From positions 18,209 through 82,208 of the forward strand of contig CAMJBH010000011.1 in the NCBI GenBank assembly GCA_946403855.1: a DNA stretch of 64,000 nucleotides, read 5' to 3'. Under the pieces are notes generated by a model. That model worked only from the letters and a program-made list of their open reading frames with translations, searched no databases and was not told the DNA's origin. Below, one piece after another: positions 8,046 through 15,778 of this stretch; the first letter of the stretch is position 1, and each line of letters starts with the position of its first letter. Source of the stretch: an uncultured Bacteroidales bacterium. GTDB taxonomy: Bacteria > Bacteroidota > Bacteroidia > Bacteroidales > UBA932. The position numbers and the translations under genes were made by a program.

Positions 8046-8870
8046 ATGAAAAAGATATTGTTTTTAGCAACTGCTGCACTTCTGGCCATCACCGGATGCG
8101 TGAAGGACGAATTATTCAAAGGTCCCTCAAAGATTGATAAGGTAGTTTTCTCTCCCGAGAGCCCCACTTCCAAGGACGCAGTGAAAGTCACTGCCACCGT
8201 CAGCGGCCTGCAGGCCGTCAAAACCGCCACTCTTTCCTACAATGGCAAAGATGTCGCCATGACCGGTTCCGGAGACTCCTACACAGCCACGATCCCCGCT
8301 ATGGCAGACGGTACCGAAGTAGCTTTCACCGTTAAAATTGTCAACGAAGCAGATTACGAAACCGTATCTGACAAGTTTTCATACAAGGTTGGCGACCCTG
8401 CCGCCGACTGGAGCAAGCTCAAACTGAACGAAGTTTACGGCGCCGGCGCCGATGAAGAGAAATTCTTCGAGCTTTACAACGGCAGCGATTTCGACATCAA
8501 GCTCAACGGCGTCACAATCAACAAAGACGAGGATCTTTGCTGGACCGGCATAGACGGCGAAGTCGTACCTGCCAAGGGTTTCTTTGCCATCGTTGGCGCT
8601 AAGGGCACCACTCCTAGAGGCTTCAGCAGCGGCTTCTCGGCCAAGAAGAGCGTCATTGTCGAACTGTTCGACAACAAGGGTAACAAAATCGATACCTTCC
8701 AGCGCGGTGAGAAGATGGAAACCGGCGAATGGGGAGCATCCTTAAACAACAACAAGGGTTCTTGGAGCCGCATACCCGACGGCACCGGCAAATGGATGAT
8801 TACAGAAACATTCACCCCCGGAGCAGCCAACTCAACCAATGGAACCGACGATCCCGACGTTAAACAATAA
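8046..8870 (+). CDS. Lamin-tail-domain lipoprotein
   Basis: A 274-residue predicted lipoprotein with signal and lipobox AITGC (Cys about residue 18). Residues 30-120 look like an Ig-fold (VVFSPESPTSKDAVKVTATV). Residues 128-265 are a lamin-tail (LTD) domain, with LKLNEVYG, KFFELYNGSDFDIKLNGVTI and the closing SWSRIPDGTGKWMITETFTPG motif. LTD domains in secreted bacterial proteins accompany nucleases and phosphatases, or serve as binding modules. No catalytic residues are visible here. By position it may be a surface or periplasmic partner of the porin; that is inference. Confidence 0.75.
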   Translation: MKKILFLATAALLAITGCVKDELFKGPSKIDKVVFSPESPTSKDAVKVTATVSGLQAVKTATLSYNGKDVAMTGSGDSYTATIPAMADGTEVAFTVKIVNEADYETVSDKFSYKVGDPAADWSKLKLNEVYGAGADEEKFFELYNGSDFDIKLNGVTINKDEDLCWTGIDGEVVPAKGFFAIVGAKGTTPRGFSSGFSAKKSVIVELFDNKGNKIDTFQRGEKMETGEWGASLNNNKGSWSRIPDGTGKWMITETFTPGAANSTNGTDDPDVKQ

Positions 8871-8884
8871 TCATATTTTAAATT

Positions 8885-9523
8885 ATGGCAGAACTTAAAA
8901 TCGGCGAGCAAAGCAAGCCCCGTTTCGAATTCCGCAGCTTCGGTCAGAATTTCTGCGAAGCACACAAACGCATGGCCCGTCTTTCCGTCCCCGTGCCCGA
9001 GAAGGTATGGGAGCGCACCAGCGACGAGATTTACATCATCTCGGCCAAGAACGACATCAACAACACCAAAATCCGCAACGGTAAGATGGACATCAAGACC
9101 TATGTCCAGACCGTAGAAGGTTTCGAACAGTGGAATCCCCTCATGAAAGGCGAATTCCCCATCTCCCGCGAAGTGCTCGAGAAAGAGGTCTTCCCTGCTT
9201 TCATGGTGGAAATGCCCAAGCTCGACAAAGACACCTACACCTTCGAGGAATTCATAGCCATGGTAAAGGCCAATCCCGATCTGGCGGCTGTGCGCGTGCA
9301 CAAGCAGCGTTTCGGATATATGGTCAATGACACCATCTGCGAAGTGGCCAACGTGCTCATCAACGGCGCCAAAGTCGTTACCATCAACTCCGAATCCACC
9401 GAGATTGATGACATCAAGAAGACTGTGGCCGACTGCGGTCTCGAGGGCGTGGAGAACATCAACTACCTCCAGGCCATCAAGCGCGTTATCGGAATGATAG
9501 ACAAACCTCTTGCAAACGAATAG
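8885..9523 (+). CDS. Divergent CYTH-fold protein (putative)
   Basis: 212 aa, no signal peptide, cytoplasmic. I did not recognise it as a named family, but it has the layout of a triphosphate-tunnel protein: charged strands FEFRSFG, SDEIYIISA, KIRNGKMDIK and FEQWNPLMKGEFPI, then a second half VRVHKQRFGYMVNDTICEVA and VVTINSEST. The alternating K/R and E residues fit a tunnel that binds a polyphosphate chain with metal. It is followed three bases later by a clear CYTH protein, so the operon seems to encode two such folds. It could be a polymerase, a phosphatase or a non-catalytic sensor. Confidence 0.5.
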   Translation: MAELKIGEQSKPRFEFRSFGQNFCEAHKRMARLSVPVPEKVWERTSDEIYIISAKNDINNTKIRNGKMDIKTYVQTVEGFEQWNPLMKGEFPISREVLEKEVFPAFMVEMPKLDKDTYTFEEFIAMVKANPDLAAVRVHKQRFGYMVNDTICEVANVLINGAKVVTINSESTEIDDIKKTVADCGLEGVENINYLQAIKRVIGMIDKPLANE

Positions 9524-9526
9524 ACT

Positions 9527-10003
9527 ATGGCACAGGAAATTGAGAAAAAGTTCTTGGTCAAGGGCGACTTCAAACCCGAGGCCTTCAAAGCTACACGCAT
9601 CACCCAAGGTTACCTCAGCAGCGTTCCCGAGCGCACCGTCCGTATCCGCGTTAAAGGAGACAAGGGATTCATCACCGTCAAAGGCATAGGCAACGCCTCC
9701 GGAGCGGCCCGTTTCGAATGGGAAAAGGAAATCCCGGTCGAGGACGTAAAGGCCCTGCTGGACCTTGCAGAGCCCGGAGTAATCGACAAGACACGCTACC
9801 TGGTCAAGAACACCGACGGCAAGCACACTTGGGAAGTTGACGAGTTCTACGGCGACAACGACGGCCTCACAGTGGCCGAAGTCGAACTTGCCGACGAGAA
9901 CGAGCCTTTCGACAAGCCCGCATGGCTTGGCGAAGAGGTAACCGGCGACCCTAAGTACTTCAATTCCATGTTGATGAAGAATCCTTACAAGAATTGGAAA
10001 TAG
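9527..10003 (+). CDS. CYTH-domain protein (likely inorganic triphosphatase)
   Basis: 158 aa, a single CYTH domain. The N-terminal signature EIEKKFLV (ExExK) is present. Later strands carry the expected basic and acidic residues: TVRIRVKGDKGFITVK, ARFEWEKEIP, KTRYLVK, WEVDEFYG and LTVAEVELAD. Small bacterial proteins of this kind hydrolyse tripolyphosphate or other organic triphosphates with Mg2+ or Mn2+; some family members are class IV adenylate cyclases. The location before a DASS anion symporter and after an OprO/P-like porin favours inorganic polyphosphate. It lies four bases before the DASS gene. Confidence 0.85.
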   Translation: MAQEIEKKFLVKGDFKPEAFKATRITQGYLSSVPERTVRIRVKGDKGFITVKGIGNASGAARFEWEKEIPVEDVKALLDLAEPGVIDKTRYLVKNTDGKHTWEVDEFYGDNDGLTVAEVELADENEPFDKPAWLGEEVTGDPKYFNSMLMKNPYKNWK

Positions 10004-10007
10004 CATT

Positions 10008-11612
10008 ATGAACTCAGAGATCAAGACAAGGGCGGCGTTCGATCCGCTGGACATGAACAACTACAAAGTTGAGAAACTGCCCAAAATGCAGAAATCGAAA
10101 TTCGAGATCTGGATGGCCCGCCTCGGCGGTCCGCTGGCCGTCGTCGCCTTTGTCTGGATCTGCTGGTTCTGCCATATAGGATTCATCGACAACCTCGACA
10201 CAAGCACACTGGCCGCCACGGCTCAGAAGCGTCTGGGTGTCCTCGGCCCCGAAGGGTTCATCAGGGCCAATTACGCAATGCTTGCGATTTTCGTCGCCAG
10301 CCTGATACTATGGATGACGGAAGCATTGCCCAATTACCTTACTTCTCTGCTGCTCATTCTGGGCACCGTACTTCTGGGCGTCACCACCCAGAAAGAAGCC
10401 CTGGCGCAGCTCGGCCACCCTGTGATGTGGCTCAACATACTCAGCTTCGTCCTGGCCTCAATGCTGGTAAAGACGCGCTTTGCAAAGCGCCTGGCGCTGG
10501 CCTTCGTCATCAAGTTCGGCAAGAGCGCCAAGGGAGTGCTTTGGAGCTTCCTGCTGATCAACCTTGTGCTGTCGGCGTTCATCTCCGCCACGACGGTCAA
10601 GGCCACCATAATGCTCCCCATTTTCATGGTCATCTGCGCCATCTACGGAGCTTCCAACGGCCATCGCAACAACTTCGGCCGCAACCTCGTAATACAGAAC
10701 CTTTTCCAGGTAAACATAGGCGCCAACGCCTTCTACACCGGCTCCGGCGCCCATCTGCTTGCGATATCGCTAATAGCCGGATTCCTGGGTTCGTGCGACT
10801 TCGGTTACAAGGAATGGCTTGTGGCCGTGGGCCCCATGAGTATTATCATCCTGGTAGTCGGCTTACTGCTGGGAATGTATGTTTTCTTCCCCATGAAGAA
10901 GGAAGAGCAGAAGCCTCAGATCGACGGCGGACTCGAACGTCTGAAGGAGGAACTTGCAGGAATGGGAAAGATGAGCAAAGAAGAGTGGAAAGCTGTCATC
11001 ATCTTCCTTGTCGTGCTGTTTCTCTGGGTAACCAAAGGCACCTTCCACAACATTGACGAAACCATCGTAGCTCTCATCGGCGCCGTGCTGGCACTTCTGC
11101 CCGGCATCGGGGTGGTCAAGTGGAACGACGTCGATATCCCATGGCACCTTATGCTCTTCAGCGCAGGTGCCTACGTGCTCGGCAGCGGCCTCAACGCCAC
11201 CGACCTTCCAAACACCATGGTCAACGCCGCCTTCGATTCCCTTGGCTTTGGGGCAGGCACACCGTTCTGGGTGCTCTACGTCATCCTGACCTTCCTCATG
11301 ATGTATTCGGGCCTTATCTTCCAGAGCAAAACCATCAGGACCATGGTTTTTGTGCCAATAGCACTAGGCGTGGAGGCTCGCTTCGGATTCATGCCCATGA
11401 GCCTTGCACTGCCGGTTTCTATGCTCATTGAGCACTGCTACGTGCTTCCTTTCAACAGCAAGCCGGCCGCACTGCTTTATAACACCAACATGTACAGCCA
11501 GACAGACGCTTTCAAGTTCGGAATAACCATGATGACCTTCTCGTGGTTCCTGATTCTCCTGTTTGGACAGACGCTCCTAAAGTGGCTGCACATCACCCCC
11601 GGACTGTTTTAA
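10008..11612 (+). CDS. DASS (SLC13) family anion symporter
   Basis: A 534-residue inner-membrane protein with about 11-12 helices. It belongs to the divalent anion:Na+ symporter family by the two inverted hairpin regions SAFISATTVKATIMLPIF and LVLGSGLNATDLPNTMVNAAF and by MLIEHCYVLPFNSKPAALLY near the end. Substrates in the family include succinate, citrate, sulfate and, in yeast Pho87/90/91, phosphate. The usual SNT motifs are altered here (TGSGAHLLAIS; PFNSKP), so the substrate is probably not a standard dicarboxylate. The operon context suggests phosphate or a phosphate-containing anion. It is the last gene of the run; a strong hairpin follows at 11627-11694. Confidence 0.82.
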   Translation: MNSEIKTRAAFDPLDMNNYKVEKLPKMQKSKFEIWMARLGGPLAVVAFVWICWFCHIGFIDNLDTSTLAATAQKRLGVLGPEGFIRANYAMLAIFVASLILWMTEALPNYLTSLLLILGTVLLGVTTQKEALAQLGHPVMWLNILSFVLASMLVKTRFAKRLALAFVIKFGKSAKGVLWSFLLINLVLSAFISATTVKATIMLPIFMVICAIYGASNGHRNNFGRNLVIQNLFQVNIGANAFYTGSGAHLLAISLIAGFLGSCDFGYKEWLVAVGPMSIIILVVGLLLGMYVFFPMKKEEQKPQIDGGLERLKEELAGMGKMSKEEWKAVIIFLVVLFLWVTKGTFHNIDETIVALIGAVLALLPGIGVVKWNDVDIPWHLMLFSAGAYVLGSGLNATDLPNTMVNAAFDSLGFGAGTPFWVLYVILTFLMMYSGLIFQSKTIRTMVFVPIALGVEARFGFMPMSLALPVSMLIEHCYVLPFNSKPAALLYNTNMYSQTDAFKFGITMMTFSWFLILLFGQTLLKWLHITPGLF

Positions 11613-11626
11613 ATAAAAAGGGTTAA

Positions 11627-11694
11627 GGTTTTCTGGTATAGCCCCGGGGCCCATAAAACATGGAAAAAGGGGCCCGGGGCTATACCAGAAAACC
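11627..11694 (+). repeat. Core-conserved palindrome, copy A
   Basis: Arms of 26 bases (25 paired), starting GGTTTTCTGGTATAGCCCCG, surround the centre CCATAAAACATGGAAAAAGG. It follows the DASS gene in the same direction and could end transcription. The centre is shared with copies B, C, E and F; the arms are not. Confidence 0.85.
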
Positions 11695-11707
11695 AATAAT
11701 TATTCTT

Positions 11708-11715
11708 TATATTTG
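11708..11715 (+). promoter_or_regulatory. -7 element of mgtC-like gene
   Basis: TATATTTG, with only CATC between it and the ATG at 11720. This predicts a leaderless transcript. Confidence 0.6.
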
Positions 11716-11719
11716 CATC

Positions 11720-12340
11720 ATGACAATAGAGTGGAATTTTATACTGCGGCTATTCATAGCCGGCCTGCTGGGTGGTTTGATAGGCTTCGAACGTGAATTC
11801 AGGGCAAAGGAAGCAGGACTTCGCACCCACTTTCTGGTGGCCCTCGGAAGCGCCCTGTTCATGTTAATTTCGCAGTACGCCTTCACCGGACGTTTCGATG
11901 CGGCGCGCGTGGCCGCACAGGTCGTGTCCGGCATCGGTTTCATAGGTGCCGGAGTCATAATCTTCCAGAAAAATGTAGTCCGCGGAGTCACCACCGCCGC
12001 AGGACTATGGGTGGCAGGCGCAATAGGACTAGCCTGCGGCGCAGGCATGTACGACATTGCGGCCGCAGCCACACTCATGACAATAATATGCCTGGAAACC
12101 ATGCATTTGATTACCAGGCACTATGGCGAGAAGAGCCTTACGCTCACCATCTCCCCCGTCACATCGGAATCCCTGTCAGGTATTCTTGAACAGCTCCGTA
12201 AGTCTAATCTTGAAATAGATTCATTCAACTTCTCCGACAATTCGGCATTCATTTACATGCACCTTCGCCAGCGCAACTATCAGGCTGTCATCAACAAGAT
12301 ACTCGACATCACCAAAGGATTCAAGGTAGAGATTTCCTGA
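11720..12340 (+). CDS. MgtC/SapB family membrane protein
   Basis: A 206-residue protein with four or five membrane helices and the MgtC signature GLLGGLIGFEREFRAKEAGL, then LRTHFLVALGSALFMLIS and VSGIGFIGAGVIIF. A short cytoplasmic C-terminal domain follows (TSESLSGILEQLRKSNLEID), resembling an ACT-like fold. MgtC proteins inhibit the F-type ATP synthase and help survival at low Mg2+ and low pH in Salmonella; Bacteroidetes homologues are uncharacterised. MgtC is also linked to phosphate uptake in Salmonella, which fits the upstream operon, but the gene has its own promoter. The ATG at 11720 was chosen over 11660 because the longer form would read through the hairpin. Confidence 0.88.
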   Translation: MTIEWNFILRLFIAGLLGGLIGFEREFRAKEAGLRTHFLVALGSALFMLISQYAFTGRFDAARVAAQVVSGIGFIGAGVIIFQKNVVRGVTTAAGLWVAGAIGLACGAGMYDIAAAATLMTIICLETMHLITRHYGEKSLTLTISPVTSESLSGILEQLRKSNLEIDSFNFSDNSAFIYMHLRQRNYQAVINKILDITKGFKVEIS

Positions 12341-12347
12341 GTCCCAG

Positions 12348-12500
12348 CTAAAAGAACTTCACTATTTCATCTACCGGCTTGTGCGCAGGCTGGCGAGGTT
12401 CTGATGCCCGGTAGCCGAGAGCAATGACAGCTGTGATGCACTCTTCTGCAGGAACGAGAAAGAAGCAGCGGGAAACCAGAATCCCGTGCCGTTCCGTAAC
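12348..12500 (-). pseudogene. C-terminal remnant of a nitroreductase-like gene
   Basis: In one minus-strand frame this reads CFFLVPAEECITAVIALGYR, then ASEPRQPAHKPVDEIVKFF and a stop (12348-12350). The pattern of an AVIALGY stretch followed by a KPVDEIV tail is that of the C-terminus of small nitroreductases. There is no start codon and no upstream nitroreductase domain; the frame is lost at the hairpin at 12510-12550. I take it as the tail of a decayed gene. Confidence 0.4.
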
Positions 12501-12509
12501 TCTCCCCAA

Positions 12510-12550
12510 GGCGGGCAAGGTGTCTTTTTTCCCTGGACACCCTGCCCGCC
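12510..12550. repeat. Short palindrome, possible relative of the core-conserved family
   Basis: The arms GGCGGGCAAGGTGTC and GACACCCTGCCCGCC pair at 14 of 15 positions around TTTTTTCCCTG. The loop keeps the TTTTCCC part of the shared centre but lacks the CATGTTTTAT part. Confidence 0.5.
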
Positions 12551-12559
12551 AATCATCAT

Positions 12560-12777
12560 TTCATGCACCTGAGAGCCCCATTCCCAGGCAAGGTCCCCGG
12601 CATAATTGAGGACCTTGCCCGATTATCCGGAGCGACGGATATGCAATTGCCCCCCCTGGAGAGCAACCCTCAGCAGCTCAAAGAGTTATGGGTTTTCAAA
12701 GTCCGGCTTCCGCCTGCTTTAAAAACCCATAACATCAAGTATTTTAAGCATTTATGCTCCAAGGGTTTTACTCACTG
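12560..12777. other. Non-coding stretch with one inverted repeat
   Basis: No convincing gene lies in this part of the 12341-12924 gap. The arms GTTATGGGTTTTCAAAG and CTTTAAAAACCCATAAC (12685-12733) pair at 16 of 17 positions around a 15-base loop. On the minus strand the hairpin lies downstream of the fragment at 12778 and may act as a terminator. Confidence 0.4.
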
Positions 12778-12930
12778 TAAGTTACGTACTTGGTAAAGTA
12801 CTGTCCCCAGTTACTATACCAAAGTGCGCCCATAAGGTTACCGACAGTTCCCGAGGTCGTTACTACCTTGTCAACATCGGCTGAAGATGCAATCTCCGCC
12901 ACAGTACTGCCATTAACGACTATTTTACAG
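12778..12930 (-). pseudogene. Unrecognised 3' coding fragment
   Basis: A minus-strand frame ends with a stop at 12778-12780 and reads IVVNGSTVAEIASSADVDKV, continuing to GALWYSNWGQYFTKYVTYSE. It looks protein-like but has no start codon and runs out of frame into the 3' end of the nucleoside hydrolase gene. It may be the tail of a lost gene or chance. I do not recognise it. Confidence 0.25.
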
Positions 12931-14616
12931 GAACGACAAGACCTCCGGAGTTTTAGTATAATCGGTAATCCAAATATAGTCCATTCCCTTTATGCGCACG
13001 TGCGAATCTCCGCCGCCGTCGGCAAAGTCATCACCGATGAAAAGGACCTGGTCAAGTGTGTAACCGTGTTCGTTGGCATAACGCAAGGAGGCATCGTACT
13101 TGTTGTACTGTTTGGCGCAGAAATCAAATGATGACGATCCGCCGATGTACACGCTGTAATCCTTGAATATCTCGCACACCTCGGGGTACATCACCCGGCG
13201 CTTGGCACGGTCTGGATCGAACTTATGCTTGAGTTCCACCGGAGCATCTTTGCCGAGAAGACCCATCGTAACCATGCCTGTGGAATGGAATTCCAGGGGC
13301 TCGCCATAATACTGGGTGTAACCGTATTTCTGGCGCAGGTAATCATTCTGCTTGCGGAAGAAAGCGGTGTCGGCCGGGAATACATCTTCGCGCACAATTT
13401 TGAACTCGCCGTTCTCGACGGTGCTTTCCTGCATGCCGTAGTTTCCGAGGATATTCACCGGATACTCACCCATTTGCTTATACACGCGGGGGCAGTTGCC
13501 GGCACATACCATCACGATGTCGTACTTCTTACCAAGGGTATCGAGCATCTGGCGCGCTGCCGGCTCGAGAGGACAGCGATGGGCTGTAAGGGTGGCATCA
13601 AGGTCGAAGCACAAGAGCTTCTTCTGCTTCGCCCACTCCCCGTAACGCAGGGTCATGTCCTGCTCCGCCTTCATGAGGGCCTGGGGCTGGTCGAGGGTAG
13701 CGCTGAGCACTATATGCTTGCCTTGAGGATCGGGAGTGAACCAGGTATAACCTTCATCATCAACAGTTACCTTTCCGGCGACACTGTGCGTGAAGAGCTC
13801 GGGATGGATGGGATACAGCACGCTCAGAATGTCCCAGCTGGGACGGTCGTACGGCATCTGCTGATAGAGTTTGTAGCCTTCGACTACAGGATTGGGCTCA
13901 TAGTAACCCAGATTCTGCTCGATGAGCGCTCCGGGATACATGGTCTGCTTGCCTATCTCGAAGGGGTTCTGCCAGATGGCGGTAGGCCAAAGCTCAAAAA
14001 CCTTCTTCATGGCAGGAATGTCATTCTTGACATTATACTCCGCACGCTTTTTCTCTCCGTAGCTGCCGGCCATGATGGAAAGGCCCTTGGTCTTTTGAGC
14101 CACGAGGTCCACGCCGCTAAGGGGAGAATACTCATCCGGAGCGCTCTCCAGCAGCTGTGCCAGTGTGGTGCCGAAGCCAAGGCTGACGAAGGTGACGCTG
14201 CCGTCCGGCTGGGATGCCAGAATCTTGCGATACAGAGCCACGGGCTCGGGATACTCTGTGGCAGTTTTGACAAAATCTTTCTCTGTCACGGTATAATCCA
14301 CATAGTCGGTGTATTCCTGCACAGGTGTAGCGCTCATGGCTACAGGCACTTCAGGGTGCCCGTAAAAAGTGCACACGGCGTCGGTGTAGGCCGCCGCTGT
14401 GGAACAGTTCTTATGGCATCCGACTGCCAGCAGTTCGGCCTCTCCGTTGTTCACGGCACGAAGGGCAAGAGCAAGGGCCAGGGCATCGTCGATATCGTTG
14501 CCCATATCGGTTTCGATGATCATCTTCACTGGTGCAGACTCCGCCTGTTGTTGCCCTGGAGAGCAACAAACTAAAGCGAAAGACGCCGCAAGCAAGATTG
14601 ACAGAGTTCTTTTCAT
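12925..14616 (-). CDS. Lipoprotein: nucleoside hydrolase fused to HAD phosphatase
   Basis: 563 aa with a lipoprotein signal (LVCC, Cys 17 or 18). Residues 30-320 are an inosine-uridine-type nucleoside hydrolase with the Ca2+-binding motif TDMGNDIDDA (36-45). Residues 333-563 are a HAD hydrolase close to phosphomannomutase/Cof-type enzymes: FDLDATLT (337-344), FIGDDFADGGGD near the end, and YIGGSSSFDF. Such a fusion could remove a phosphate from a nucleotide and then split the nucleoside into base and ribose, both in the periplasm. The ribose transporter and ribokinase genes lie just upstream, which supports this. Palindrome B (14654-14734) separates it from the transporter gene. Both active-site motifs look intact. 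Confidence 0.82.
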   Translation of the reverse strand: MKRTLSILLAASFALVCCSPGQQQAESAPVKMIIETDMGNDIDDALALALALRAVNNGEAELLAVGCHKNCSTAAAYTDAVCTFYGHPEVPVAMSATPVQEYTDYVDYTVTEKDFVKTATEYPEPVALYRKILASQPDGSVTFVSLGFGTTLAQLLESAPDEYSPLSGVDLVAQKTKGLSIMAGSYGEKKRAEYNVKNDIPAMKKVFELWPTAIWQNPFEIGKQTMYPGALIEQNLGYYEPNPVVEGYKLYQQMPYDRPSWDILSVLYPIHPELFTHSVAGKVTVDDEGYTWFTPDPQGKHIVLSATLDQPQALMKAEQDMTLRYGEWAKQKKLLCFDLDATLTAHRCPLEPAARQMLDTLGKKYDIVMVCAGNCPRVYKQMGEYPVNILGNYGMQESTVENGEFKIVREDVFPADTAFFRKQNDYLRQKYGYTQYYGEPLEFHSTGMVTMGLLGKDAPVELKHKFDPDRAKRRVMYPEVCEIFKDYSVYIGGSSSFDFCAKQYNKYDASLRYANEHGYTLDQVLFIGDDFADGGGDSHVRIKGMDYIWITDYTKTPEVLSFL

Positions 14617-14653
14617 TGTCTTGAATCAATAGGTTCTCAATTATTCAGGTTCT

Positions 14654-14734
14654 GTTATTCCGTAAGGGGGTGCCCTTCAGGGGCCTTTTCCCCATGTTTT
14701 ATGGCCCCTGAAGGGCACCCCCTTACGGAATAAC
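14654..14734 (-). repeat. Core-conserved palindrome, copy B
   Basis: Perfect 32-base arms, starting GTTATTCCGTAAGGGGGTGC, around TTTTCCCCATGTTTTAT, which is the shared centre read on the minus strand. It lies between the transporter gene and the nucleoside hydrolase gene of the same operon, in the direction of transcription, so it may reduce read-through into the hydrolase. Confidence 0.9.
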
Positions 14735-14743
14735 TCAACGAAA

Positions 14744-15766
14744 TCAATTACCAGCGATGACTATTGTAGCCAAGCCGGCAATGAAGAAACAGAACATAGC
14801 GGCAAGCAGCCAATAGACATTCTTCTTGGCGCCCTTGAACTCTTTCCAAATGAATACGCCCCAGATGGCGGCGATCATGGGTGCGCCCTGTCCCAGAGCA
14901 TAGGACACTGCGGGACCGGCCTTTTCGGCAGTGATGTAGCTGAGCGCGGTTCCAAGGCACCAGATGGCGCCGCCGAGCATGCCCACGAGGTGAGTCTTGA
15001 AATCTCCCTTGAAATACTGGCTGTAGCTTACAGGCTCGCCCACGAAGGGCTTGCGCATCACTATAGTGTTGAAAACGAAGTTGCTCAGCAGCACGCCCAC
15101 TGTGAAGATAACGATGGCTGTGTAAGGAGTCACCTTACCTGCCGCAGGAGCGACGAAGTTGGAGGTGTCCATGGCCCTCATGACGAAAGAGGAGAAGAAC
15201 GACATCACAACGCCGGCTATGAGCGCAAGTATAATGCCTTTGCGCTGATCAGCCTTGGAGATGCCGCTTTCACCTTTCTTGCCGGCAGCAATGCCGTTAA
15301 ACACAATTGCACATACAACCAGCGCAACACCGATGATAAGCAATGCCACATCACCGGTCTTGGAGCCTTGCTGCACAGCCACGCGGTAGTTATTGATAAC
15401 TCCCAAAACCAGAGCAAGACCTACGCCCAGAGGAAAAGCCACCGACATACCTGCTATGGAGGTAGATGCAGACAGCAGGATATTGGAGGCGTTGAAGATC
15501 ACGCCGCCGAGCAGAATCCAGAGGATACTGGATGTCGATGCCTGGCCAAGGTCCTGCAGGAACGGACGGCCCTGGCTGCCGATACTGCCGGCTGTGAATG
15601 CCAGTAAAAGGGCGAAAACGACCATGCCGATTACATAGTCCCAGTAGAAAAGCTCGTAACGCCAGCTTTTGGCGGCTAGTTTCTGGGTGTTTCCCCATGA
15701 TCCCCAGCAGAGCATCGTGACGAAGCAGAGCACGACGGCGAGGGCATAGCTATTTACTATAAACAT
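14744..15766 (-). CDS. RhaT/RusT-type sugar transporter (probably ribose)
   Basis: A 340-residue inner-membrane protein with ten predicted helices, of the drug/metabolite superfamily sugar branch (L-rhamnose-proton symporter-like): LCFVTMLCWGSWGNTQKLAA at the N-terminus, ILLGGVIFNASNILLSAS, and AISGMSVAFPLGVGLA-like stretches in the middle. In Bacteroides thetaiotaomicron a transporter of this kind sits in the ribose utilisation locus next to ribokinase and nucleoside hydrolase. Here it is 12 bases after ribokinase. Ribose is therefore the likely substrate, by inference from neighbours; rhamnose is less likely since the rha genes are elsewhere. Confidence 0.85.
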   Translation of the reverse strand: MFIVNSYALAVVLCFVTMLCWGSWGNTQKLAAKSWRYELFYWDYVIGMVVFALLLAFTAGSIGSQGRPFLQDLGQASTSSILWILLGGVIFNASNILLSASTSIAGMSVAFPLGVGLALVLGVINNYRVAVQQGSKTGDVALLIIGVALVVCAIVFNGIAAGKKGESGISKADQRKGIILALIAGVVMSFFSSFVMRAMDTSNFVAPAAGKVTPYTAIVIFTVGVLLSNFVFNTIVMRKPFVGEPVSYSQYFKGDFKTHLVGMLGGAIWCLGTALSYITAEKAGPAVSYALGQGAPMIAAIWGVFIWKEFKGAKKNVYWLLAAMFCFFIAGLATIVIAGN

Positions 15767-15778
15767 ATCGCTAGACTT

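Noticed and set aside
8474..10060. Long minus-strand open frame of 528 codons
   Set aside because: It lies antisense to three well-recognised plus-strand genes and its translation is low-complexity (Val/Leu/Gly/His) with no family motif.
12371..12568. Minus-strand open frame of 65 codons starting MHEMMIGG
   Set aside because: It crosses the palindrome at 12510-12550 in a frame different from the nitroreductase-like tail and has no recognisable pattern.
13225..14574. Plus-strand open frame of 449 codons
   Set aside because: Antisense of the nucleoside hydrolase/HAD gene, which has intact catalytic motifs.
14654..14734. Palindromes read as transposon terminal inverted repeats
   Set aside because: Arms meet at a 17-base loop with no gene between them and differ in sequence among copies, unlike terminal repeats.
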